Shown: positions 1-6,047 of the stretch, one piece after another | Layout of the letters: each line of letters starts with the position of its first letter | Position numbering within the stretch: position 1 is the stretch's first letter | DNA from: an uncultured Bacteroides sp. | Lineage (GTDB): Bacteria > Bacteroidota > Bacteroidia > Bacteroidales > Bacteroidaceae | DNA length: 6,098 nucleotides | Assembly (NCBI GenBank): GCA_900544075.1 | Contig: UQTJ01000077.1 | Location: forward strand, 1 to 6,098 | Direction: 5' to 3' | Notes under the pieces: model-generated | Database searches by the model: none | Told to the model about the DNA's origin: nothing | The model's input: the letters and a program-made list of their open reading frames with translations, nothing else | Translations under genes and position numbers: made by a program

Positions 1-93
1 ATATTGTTTATCAATCAATTATAATATTGAGGTTTTTTGAGTGACGAAGTCAGGGAACGAATATAAATAACCAATTATATAAATAAAAAGATT
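1..93. other. AT-rich flank, no supportable gene
   Basis: This stretch is strongly AT-rich and holds no reading frame long enough to call. On the plus strand a short frame reads VTKSGNEYK and stops at 68-70. It would fit the tail of a plus-strand gene ending before the bidirectional terminator, but the frame is closed by TGA at 38-40 and the visible part is too short to judge. A small AT palindrome (TCAAT, six bases, ATTGA) lies at 15-30. I see no promoter I can defend. Confidence 0.4.
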
Positions 94-136
94 AAGACCT
101 CTCTTACGGAAATTTTCCAATAAGAGAGGTCTTTTT
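85..136. terminator. Bidirectional rho-independent terminator
   Basis: Positions 94-106 pair perfectly with 121-133 (13 bp). The loop at 107-120 can itself close a small inner stem (GGAA/TTCC). On the plus strand the T-run is at 132-136. On the minus strand a run of five T (complement of 85-89) follows four bases after the stem. It begins just past the TAG stop of the SusD-like gene (137-139), so it ends the susC-susD transcript. The better-placed T-run on the plus strand suggests it also serves a convergent gene to the left of the window. Confidence 0.9.
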
Positions 137-1774
137 CTATTTCTTATAACCTGAATTCTGTAATAACCAGTTATTCATCTGAATAATCTTTTCAGGGATT
201 GGGAATACTGTTGTAAATCCGGTTTCTTCATTTTCCAGTTGAGGACGGCTGCTATATGCTTCAGTGTAAACTCCGAACCTTATCATATCCTGACGCCTCC
301 ATCCTTCCCAGGCAAGTTCTAGCATTCTTTCATCCAGAATATTTTCAAGAGTTGCACTCCTGGCAGGGGCATTTACTCTACTCCTGACAAAATTAAGCTC
401 TCTGTCACCGTTTTCTCCATTACGAACCTTGGCTTCACATTTCATAAGAAGTACATCGGCATATCTGTAAAGAACGATATCATTGTCTATAAGTTTTCCG
501 TCTTTAAAGCCTGTAGGATCGACTTCATATTTTTTCATTCTCGCTCCGGCAGTCTTCTCGTACGGTTTTCCTGAAACGTCAAGTTCAACCTTCCAAGGCT
601 CATAGACCAAACGTGTCTTTCCATCATCCAGCATTATAGGATTTCCGTCAAGATCGGTAAGATCGTCATCAAAATAGCAGAAATCAAATCGTGGATCTTC
701 ATTTTCCGTACCGTAACCGAATGTTTCAAGAACATCCAGAGTGGCAGACGCACCGTTCTCTCCTCCAAGTCCGTAAGCCTTTGCATGATTATAATGACGC
801 GACCTGAATAAATATATGAACTGATTGGTATATAATGTTTTGTCCATAGGTATTACAAAGATATTCTCGACAGACGATTCGTTGAACACTGCAAAATTAG
901 TCCTGTAGTCCGGTTCAAGGTCGTATCCGGCATCAGCTATCTTGTCGCAATAGTAAATCGTGGTTTCCCATGCGTTCTTCTTTGCTCCGTCTATTGTAAA
1001 TTCTATATCAGCTCCGTTTGGTCTTAAACCGTCAGTCCATACATCGTCTGTATATACCTCGGCATTCAGTGCCAGTTTAGCCAACAGAAAATATGCCACA
1101 TGCCGTGTGACACGTCCGTAATACTCTCCTGGTACATTACTTCGTTCGTCTGCCAGATAAGGCAATGCTTCCTGCAGCTCATTTACAATAAACCAAAAGG
1201 TCTCACTCCTTTCGGCCTGTTCTTTCGAGGATTTCTCTACTCCGTTTTCCTTTATAAGCGGAACTCTGCCGAACAAATCCATAAGATGATAATAGAAAAG
1301 TCCCCTTAGAACTTTTACTTCGGCCATCAGAGGCCGGGTATCATCATCACTATGCTTTGCCGCATAATCCTTAATTCTTCTGACAGACTCATTACACAGC
1401 ATGACAGACTTATACAGATACTCCCAGGTGGCAAGAACCGAATTATTGTTTGTTCCCCAGTCATGAAGATACAGCCCTTGCCAAAATCCGCCATCGTACC
1501 AGTCTGTGCCACGTGTAGGCATTATAGCCTCGTCGGTGGTAAAAGTATTCAGGTCGTATATGCCACGTCCGGTGCCCTGTATTCCCTCACTGTCATTATA
1601 TCCGCCTATATTATTATAAAGAGTGGCGACACTGTGCATGTATAGTTCCTTCAGATTTCCCGCTATCTGATTTTCGTTTATCGCGTCCTTAGGATTTTCG
1701 TCCAGAAATCCCTTGCAAGATGACAGACAAAGGATGTAAGCTGTCATGATGTAAACATACCGTTTCATACGCAT
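137..1774 (-). CDS. SusD/RagB-family outer-membrane nutrient-binding lipoprotein
   Basis: This 545-residue protein has the family's usual length. The N-terminus is a lipoprotein signal: basic MRMKR, a hydrophobic stretch, then lipobox LSSC with Cys20 as the lipidated residue, so the mature protein should be anchored in the outer membrane and face outward. The SusD-like N-terminal part includes LRGLFYYHLMDLFGRVPLI (about 156-174), the typical helix and 'GxVPLI' turn of the TPR-like fold. The C-terminal RagB/SusD part has YRYADVLLMKCEA (436-448), NFVRSRVNA (461-469) and ILDERMLELAWEGWRRQDMIR (479-499, the 'ILDERxxELxxEGxRxxDxIR' signature). SusD proteins bind substrate and act as a lid over the partner SusC barrel. 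The gene follows susC by 5 bp and ends at a strong terminator. A start at Met3 is equally possible because ATG CGT ATG gives no clear ribosome-site preference. An Asp-rich loop (369-379, DDDLTDLDGNP) might bind calcium; that is inference. Substrate unknown. Confidence 0.95.
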   Translation of the reverse strand: MRMKRYVYIMTAYILCLSSCKGFLDENPKDAINENQIAGNLKELYMHSVATLYNNIGGYNDSEGIQGTGRGIYDLNTFTTDEAIMPTRGTDWYDGGFWQGLYLHDWGTNNNSVLATWEYLYKSVMLCNESVRRIKDYAAKHSDDDTRPLMAEVKVLRGLFYYHLMDLFGRVPLIKENGVEKSSKEQAERSETFWFIVNELQEALPYLADERSNVPGEYYGRVTRHVAYFLLAKLALNAEVYTDDVWTDGLRPNGADIEFTIDGAKKNAWETTIYYCDKIADAGYDLEPDYRTNFAVFNESSVENIFVIPMDKTLYTNQFIYLFRSRHYNHAKAYGLGGENGASATLDVLETFGYGTENEDPRFDFCYFDDDLTDLDGNPIMLDDGKTRLVYEPWKVELDVSGKPYEKTAGARMKKYEVDPTGFKDGKLIDNDIVLYRYADVLLMKCEAKVRNGENGDRELNFVRSRVNAPARSATLENILDERMLELAWEGWRRQDMIRFGVYTEAYSSRPQLENEETGFTTVFPIPEKIIQMNNWLLQNSGYKK

Positions 1775-1779
1775 TAGTT

Positions 1780-4524
1780 TTAAAAGTTCAACCCAAGACT
1801 TAAAGTATATGTTCTGGATACAGGATAACTGCGTTTGTCGTCAACTCCAAGTGTATCGTCTATGCCAGAACTGTTTATAAGCGGAGTCAGACCGGAATAT
1901 CCGGTTATAGTGGCAAGATTGTTTATCGTAAAGGCCAGCCTGCAACCCTTAAGCCATAGTCCGTCCTTCACTTTCGGTTGCCATCCTATGGTAAGATAAT
2001 CAAAGTTCAAATAATTACCGCTCTCCAGCCAGTAGTCCGTTGCCGTCTGGTCACGTATCATCTTTTTGGGAGCTTCTTCCATCACGTTATAGTCCGGCAG
2101 ATTGTTCATGTTCATATACGTAAGCGCGGTACCATTATAAATCTTATGGCCGAATGCGCCGTTCATCTGTAGCGACAGGTCGAAAGACTTGTATCTCAGA
2201 CTGATATTTGAACCGAGTATATATTTCGGTATGGCCTGCCCGGCTATATATCTGTCCTCACCATCCTCTATGCTGACACCGCCCCCGTTCAAATCGGCAA
2301 TGCCATACACATATCCCCCGTTACCGTCATCTTTCAGGCCTGTACATTTAGGCAGATAGAAAACGCCCAACGGCTGTCCCACTATCTGATACACTATGTT
2401 GTTGTTCCCACCATGAAATCCGGCACCGTTCAGTCCGGCAATGGCCGTATATTCGGCTGCTGAGATATAATTGCCATCATACATCCCACCAAGCGACAGC
2501 AGTTTGTTCTGCTGATAGGTGAGATTAGCGTTTATCATGAGTTCCCAGTCGCGCGTCCTCACCGGAGTAACGCCTACAGATATTTCCACGCCATTGTTTT
2601 CCATCGAACCGATATTTGCCAAAAGAGTATTATAAGTGAACGGCGGCACGCTGACATGATAATTATAAAGCATATCGCTTGTTTTCGACTTGTAATAATT
2701 GACAGACAGGATAAGCCGGCTACCATACATCTCAAGGTCGGCACCCGCATTGAAAGTCTTCTTCACTTCCCATTTCAGGTTAGGATTGACATTCCTCAGA
2801 GTTTCAAAAGTGATCATAGGCAAGTTACCCACAGGAGTGACTCCGTTCGGTTTGGCCAGGTTCATGGTGGTATAAGAGCTTATTCCTCCCTGGTTTCCGG
2901 CAAGTCCGTATCCCAGTCTGACCTTCAGATTATCGACTATATCAACATACCTCATAAAGTCTTCCTGCGATATGTTCCATGCCACAGAAGCCGACGGGAA
3001 AAATCCCCATTTATGATTCTCGCCGAACTTTGACGACGCGTCCGTACGGGCATTCAATGTTAGAACATAGCGGTCGTCATACGAATAGTTCACACGCCCC
3101 AGGAACGACACCTGTTTGGGTTCCTCAAAATAAGAGCCCGTCCCTTCCCACGGTCTTAACGCTCCCGCCTGAAGATTGTTGAACCCCATGGCGTCCGACG
3201 AGAAGTTGGTGGCCGTGGTATAAAATCCGGAATATCTGTCCTTAGAGAGTTCTCCCAATGCCAATACATCTATAAAATGTTTTCCCGTCTGGCGGTTATA
3301 CGCAAGCATCATGTTTCCCAGCAGAGATTCCGAGCTTCTCAATCCCCTGTATCCCTGTCCGTATGCCCATACAGAGGTAGGCAGATACTGGCTGTCTTCA
3401 GTATTATTATATGTATATGAGCCGAAAACCACCAGTTTCAGCCTGTATGGCAGGTTTATGTTTATCTTTGCGTGCGCGCTGAAATAAGATGCCGCCTCAC
3501 AGTTATCCACCTCCATCCATGCCAATGGGTTTGTTATCTGACTCGCCGTAGTAAGATTGTCCCACGCTCCTGAAGCATTCTTCCCCGCCGGAAAAGTAGG
3601 ATTGAAAGTAGCGGCGGAATAAAATGTCTTCTGCAGGTCGAACAGGCTCCTCTCCCTTTTCACCGAGCCGAATATACCGAGTTCGCAGTCTATCACCCCG
3701 TCTATCAGCTTCTGGTTCAGATTCATGTTCGATGTAAACATCTTCATCCCCTCGTTCATTATATCACCTTCCATATCCAGATATCCCAGAGATACACGGT
3801 AAGAAGACTTATCTCCACCGCCATAAAGAGCAATATTATGATTCTGCCGTATGGCCGTCCTTTCTATCGCTTTCTGGAAATCAGTATTACAGCCTTTGTC
3901 TATGATGCTCAATCCCAGACCGGAAGTGACATTCCTGTATGCATCGGCATCGAGCATTCCTATCCTTTTATATACACTGGAAATGCCAAAACTTCCGCTG
4001 TAGTTAATACTTGTCCTGCCCTTAATACCTTTCTTCGTCACGACGTTTATCACACCGGAAGCTCCGCGCGAACCGTACTGAGCCGTTTCGGAAGCATCCT
4101 TCAAGATGGTGAAGCTTTCAATGTCGGTTGGATAAATGGAAGTAAGCAGAGTCATATCCCCTATAACACCGTCCACAATGATAAGCGGTGAGTTACCTCC
4201 CGTTATGGATGTAGTTCCGCGCAGACGCACCGCATCAAGAGCAGCCGTTCCGTTTCCTCCTTTATTGACAGTAAGTCCTGCTACACGTCCCTGAATAGCC
4301 TCAATAGGATTTACTATCTGTATCTTGTTCATCTGATCTTCTTTAATCAACTCCACGGAGCCGGACAGTTTCTTAATGCTTCCGGTGGCATAGCCGACAT
4401 TTACCACTGTATCGGCAGGAACTTTGTCTAATCGTTGTTCTTGTGCATTAATAGTTTGGCCTGCCAATATCAAAGGCAATGTAGCCAACAAGTTAAGCGT
4501 ATTGGTTCGCCCGTGTTTTTTCAT
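1780..4524 (-). CDS. SusC/RagA-family TonB-dependent outer-membrane receptor (short form)
   Basis: This 914-residue protein imports a SusD-captured nutrient across the outer membrane using TonB energy. A signal peptide (about 1-28, ending INAQ) is followed by a TonB-box-like stretch DTVVNVGYAT (38-47). The plug domain runs from about 52 to 165 and includes VNPIEAIQGRVAGLTV (71-86), RLRGTTSITGGNSPLIIVDG (100-119) and the SusC signature LKDASETAQYGSRGASGVIN (141-160). The 22-strand-type barrel follows, ending in the aromatic terminus LSLGLNF. A late loop reads DLNGGGVSIEDGEDR (744-758), matching the usual SusC Asp-rich loop except for a Gly where Asp is common. Most SusC proteins are about 1000-1100 residues and begin with a carboxypeptidase-regulatory-like domain. 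Here the signal peptide leads almost directly to the TonB box, so that domain is absent, as is an STN signalling domain. The start is supported by the signal peptide, an A-rich AAAAAG six bases upstream, and a promoter about 80 bp away. It is the first gene of the susC-susD operon. Substrate unknown. Confidence 0.95.
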   Translation of the reverse strand: MKKHGRTNTLNLLATLPLILAGQTINAQEQRLDKVPADTVVNVGYATGSIKKLSGSVELIKEDQMNKIQIVNPIEAIQGRVAGLTVNKGGNGTAALDAVRLRGTTSITGGNSPLIIVDGVIGDMTLLTSIYPTDIESFTILKDASETAQYGSRGASGVINVVTKKGIKGRTSINYSGSFGISSVYKRIGMLDADAYRNVTSGLGLSIIDKGCNTDFQKAIERTAIRQNHNIALYGGGDKSSYRVSLGYLDMEGDIMNEGMKMFTSNMNLNQKLIDGVIDCELGIFGSVKRERSLFDLQKTFYSAATFNPTFPAGKNASGAWDNLTTASQITNPLAWMEVDNCEAASYFSAHAKININLPYRLKLVVFGSYTYNNTEDSQYLPTSVWAYGQGYRGLRSSESLLGNMMLAYNRQTGKHFIDVLALGELSKDRYSGFYTTATNFSSDAMGFNNLQAGALRPWEGTGSYFEEPKQVSFLGRVNYSYDDRYVLTLNARTDASSKFGENHKWGFFPSASVAWNISQEDFMRYVDIVDNLKVRLGYGLAGNQGGISSYTTMNLAKPNGVTPVGNLPMITFETLRNVNPNLKWEVKKTFNAGADLEMYGSRLILSVNYYKSKTSDMLYNYHVSVPPFTYNTLLANIGSMENNGVEISVGVTPVRTRDWELMINANLTYQQNKLLSLGGMYDGNYISAAEYTAIAGLNGAGFHGGNNNIVYQIVGQPLGVFYLPKCTGLKDDGNGGYVYGIADLNGGGVSIEDGEDRYIAGQAIPKYILGSNISLRYKSFDLSLQMNGAFGHKIYNGTALTYMNMNNLPDYNVMEEAPKKMIRDQTATDYWLESGNYLNFDYLTIGWQPKVKDGLWLKGCRLAFTINNLATITGYSGLTPLINSSGIDDTLGVDDKRSYPVSRTYTLSLGLNF

Positions 4525-4540
4525 AATGAGCTTTTTAAAT

Positions 4541-4564
4541 TAACAATTAATAATTAGCAATTAA
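4541..4564. repeat. Two near-identical 10-base AT repeats in the susC leader
   Basis: TAACAATTAA (4541-4550) recurs with one change as TAGCAATTAA (4555-4564), a 14-base period. It lies between the predicted susC transcription start and its ATG. It may be only low-complexity AT-rich DNA, or a spaced pair of protein-binding half-sites; the sequence alone does not decide. Confidence 0.4.
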
Positions 4565-4599
4565 AAATGAGCGGATAGCATCACTCTTAATTTTTAATT
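4559..4599 (-). promoter_or_regulatory. Inverted repeat at the 5' end of the susC-susD leader
   Basis: AATTAAAAAT (4559-4568) and ATTTTTAATT (4590-4599) are perfect inverted copies separated by 21 bases; a GAG/CTC pair inside the loop can extend the stem past a three-base bulge. The distal arm coincides with the transcription start predicted from the TATTTTTA box, so the transcript would begin with this hairpin. Possible roles are mRNA 5'-end protection, an operator, or a target for a regulatory RNA. The all-AT arms make chance occurrence in AT-rich DNA a real alternative. Confidence 0.4.
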
Positions 4600-4602
4600 C
4601 TA

Positions 4603-4634
4603 TAAAAATAAGTATTTATATCATGAAAAACAAA
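4603..4634 (-). promoter_or_regulatory. Predicted Bacteroidetes-type promoter for susC-susD
   Basis: On the minus strand TTTG (4634-4631) is followed after 20 bases by TATTTTTA (4610-4603). The Bacteroidetes primary-sigma consensus is TTTG near -33 and TAnnTTTG near -7. This candidate matches the -33 box fully and seven of eight bases at -7 (final A for G), with suitable spacing. Transcription would start near 4598, giving an untranslated leader of roughly 75 bases before the ATG at 4524. Confidence 0.6.
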
Positions 4635-4704
4635 AAATGGGCATATAAGGTTGAAATAATATACACATATTATATAAAAAACAGATATTCAGTTCAGGAC
4701 GGTA

Positions 4705-4735
4705 TTTTAAATATCATAGTTTTTATTTACATTTG
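4705..4735 (+). promoter_or_regulatory. Predicted Bacteroidetes-type promoter for the K+ channel gene
   Basis: TACATTTG (4728-4735) is a perfect match to the Bacteroidetes -7 element TAnnTTTG. A weaker -33 candidate, TTTT (4705-4708), sits 19 bases upstream. Transcription would start near 4740, leaving a leader of about 20 bases before the ATG at 4762. No Shine-Dalgarno-like run precedes that ATG, which is common in this phylum. Confidence 0.6.
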
Positions 4736-4761
4736 CTGTTAGTACCTATTATTACATAACG

Positions 4762-5583
4762 ATGAAAAATAACCCAAACAATATCATATCACCTATACGT
4801 GAGAAGATAACCACTCTTATACGACATGAGAAACTCTACAGATCCATCCATCGTCAGCTGATGAAAAAATGGTTTCAGTATTTCGTGCTGTTCTTCATTA
4901 TCGGCTCTATATTTTCAATTATATGCAGTTCTTTCGAAGAGTCCGCCCCATACCGCAACTGGCTGTATCTGTTCAATTATCTGGCTTCTTTCGTTTTTAC
5001 CATCGAGTACGGCCTTAGGATTGCCGCAGCTCCCGTGCAGTATGCACAATATAAAAATCCGTGGATAGCACGTCTGCATTATATTTTTTCGTTTTACGGT
5101 CTGATAGACTTTGTAGCCATACTCCCTTTCGTGGGAATATATATCTACAAAGAGACACCTCATATACATCTTGTGGTACTGGCATATATACTGATAATAT
5201 TCAAGCTTATAAGATATTCACGCTCGTTCCAGATGATAGGAACAGTTTTGAAGACAGTAAAAGAGGAACTCATCACATCTTATACAGCATGCGGCATCAT
5301 GCTCGGTTTCTCCGGAATTCTGATGTACTACATAGAGCGCAACGCACAGCCACAGGCATTCGAAAATATCGGTGATGGATTCTGGTGGGCCATAGTAGCC
5401 TTTACTACCGTAGGATACGGTGATATATATCCCATAACTCCTATAGGACGCCTGCTAAGCAGTCTGATAAGTCTGATTGGTATTGCTATGATTGCTATTC
5501 CAACAGGTATTATAAGCTCGGCTTTCATGAACATGCTGATAGAGAAAAAGCAGAAAGCCGAAAAGGAGAAAGATAAGGAATGA
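4762..5583 (+). CDS. Voltage-gated-type potassium channel (6-TM, Kv-like ion transport protein)
   Basis: This complete 273-residue inner-membrane protein has the Kv channel layout. S1 lies near 38-56. S2 near 67-86 contains FTIEYGLRI, with the acidic Glu82 typical of the sensor. S3 near 105-125 contains LIDFVAILP, with conserved Asp116. S4 near 137-158 has Lys148, Arg151 and Arg154 at three-residue steps. S5 is near 170-190, the pore helix FWWAIVAFTT is at 207-216, the selectivity filter TVGYGD at 216-221 is the exact K+ signature, and S6 is near 230-256 with a Pro-hinge-like IPTGIIS. The C-terminus is a short, highly charged Lys/Glu tail (261-273), with no RCK/TrkA-N or cyclic-nucleotide domain. 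It should conduct K+ as a tetramer. S4 has fewer basic residues than strongly voltage-dependent channels, so gating by voltage is likely by family but its strength is uncertain. It is divergent from susC with its own promoter and appears monocistronic. No strong terminator follows it. Confidence 0.93.
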   Translation: MKNNPNNIISPIREKITTLIRHEKLYRSIHRQLMKKWFQYFVLFFIIGSIFSIICSSFEESAPYRNWLYLFNYLASFVFTIEYGLRIAAAPVQYAQYKNPWIARLHYIFSFYGLIDFVAILPFVGIYIYKETPHIHLVVLAYILIIFKLIRYSRSFQMIGTVLKTVKEELITSYTACGIMLGFSGILMYYIERNAQPQAFENIGDGFWWAIVAFTTVGYGDIYPITPIGRLLSSLISLIGIAMIAIPTGIISSAFMNMLIEKKQKAEKEKDKE

Positions 5584-5619
5584 GGATAGAGAAATTATAG
5601 TTTGTCAATCCATTTTTTA

Positions 5620-5805
5620 CTACTCTTTGTATAAAGTCCATGCTAAAAAAATTCCACCTAATATAGAGCGTACAGCAAGTCACAGGGATATCTCCATATG
5701 TCTCTTTTTAAAAAGCTCCGAACTCCTTAGAGAAAAGGGTTCCATTGCATACAACACCAAGGTTGATCGGGATACTAATTGATTTGCTTCCTTAGATTTA
5801 TAAGG
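5620..5805 (-). pseudogene. Remnant of the C-terminal end of an EamA/DMT-family permease
   Basis: Read on the minus strand, one frame gives SKEANQLVS, STLVLYAMEP, then FKKRHMEISL, an in-frame TGA (5680-5682), and LAVRSILGGIFLAWTLYKE ending at TAG (5620-5622). The order of a helix ending in 'EP', a lysine-rich turn, and a final helix with 'GG(I)xLA' resembles the last two helices of EamA/DMT drug-metabolite transporters, whose C-terminal motif runs roughly 'lslePvfa..llf.ErlsllqliGg.lIl.Gv'. The segment between AMEP and FKKRH is too short for the family, suggesting an internal deletion as well as the stop. No start codon or N-terminal half is visible. The family assignment rests on remembered motif shape, not on an alignment, so it is tentative. 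Confidence 0.4.
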
Positions 5806-5810
5806 AATAT

Positions 5811-5834
5811 TAAAAATAAATCCTCACAGGATTT
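5811..5834 (-). terminator. Terminator-like hairpin, minus strand
   Basis: On the minus strand AAATCCT (5834-5828) and AGGATTT (5824-5818) form a perfect 7-bp stem with a GTG loop, followed by ATTTTTAAT (5817 downward). The stem is AT-rich and short, so termination may be weak. It lies downstream of the 5S rRNA and the second remnant frame and could be a backup terminator for rRNA-operon readthrough. Confidence 0.4.
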
Positions 5835-5858
5835 CTACTGCTTCGAATAATCAGCATA

Positions 5859-6001
5859 TCATTTCACTTTCACATCTTTCACAGACAGAGGATATTTTCC
5901 TGTTTCAGATTCCTCAGTTTTTTACATTAATACTTATTTCAGGACACACGAACTGCTTTTCCGGAAAGATACTCCCTTGCGTCAATTCCGCGGCGTATAA
6001 A
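5859..6001 (-). pseudogene. Possible second decayed reading frame, product not recognised
   Basis: Three adjacent minus-strand pieces in different frames look protein-like. RGIDAREYLSGKAVRVS ends at TGA (5939-5941), EISINVKN at TGA (5914-5916), and TEESETGKYPLSVKDVKVK at TGA (5859-5861). Joined across two frame changes they would make a polar, beta-strand-like C-terminus. The second shift falls at a run of six A (complement of 5917-5922), a plausible slippage site. The pieces are short, no start is visible, and the sequence begins right after the 5S terminator, so it could equally be non-coding rRNA-operon trailer. I assign no function. Confidence 0.2.
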
Positions 6002-6005
6002 CGCG

Positions 6006-6034
6006 AAAATCCCCGAAGTATCTCTACCTCGGGG
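6006..6034 (-). terminator. Rho-independent terminator of the rRNA operon
   Basis: On the minus strand CCCCGAGGTA (6034-6025) pairs with TACTTCGGGG (6020-6011). This is a 10-bp stem with one G-U pair and a GAGA tetraloop, followed by ATTTT (6010-6006). It sits about 14 bases past the 5S rRNA 3' end, where the terminator of an rRNA operon is expected. Confidence 0.88.
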
Positions 6035-6047
6035 ACTTATCATCTAA

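Larger units (their letters stand above)
5584..6005. other. Gene-free stretch between the channel and the rRNA operon, with decayed coding remnants
   Basis: No intact gene is present over about 420 bases. The minus strand holds short protein-like frames interrupted by stops (annotated separately at 5620-5805 and 5859-6001) and a terminator-like hairpin at 5811-5834. A second hairpin, TTCCTTA/TAAGGAA (5788-5794 with 5801-5807), lies inside the first remnant and lacks a T-run. The palindrome CTTTTTAAAAAG sits near 5703-5714. I found no convincing terminator for the plus-strand channel gene. Confidence 0.5.

Noticed and set aside
11..70. Possible tail of a plus-strand gene ending VTKSGNEYK
   Set aside because: Only nine codons follow the last in-frame stop at 38-40, and no upstream sequence is available to test it.
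1100..1309. Plus-strand 69-codon open frame inside the SusD-like gene
   Set aside because: It lies wholly antisense to a well-supported gene, has no domain signature and no promoter or start-site support.
2656..3033. Plus-strand 125-codon open frame inside the SusC-like gene
   Set aside because: It is antisense to the barrel-coding part, and its composition looks like a complement shadow with no recognisable motif.
3838..4191. Plus-strand 117-codon open frame opposite the SusC plug
   Set aside because: It is antisense to the conserved plug signature; the real coding strand is unambiguous.
4525..4761. CRISPR-like or phase-variation inverted repeats in the divergent promoter region
   Set aside because: The repeats are short and AT-only, with no regular spacer series, no long invertible arms and no recombinase gene nearby.
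5061..5375. 104-codon plus-strand frame overlapping the channel gene
   Set aside because: It is in an alternative frame inside a gene with a full set of channel motifs and has no independent start-site support.
5584..5618. GGAT...ATCC followed by a T-run as a terminator for the channel gene
   Set aside because: The stem would be only 4 bp around a 20-base loop, too weak to call.
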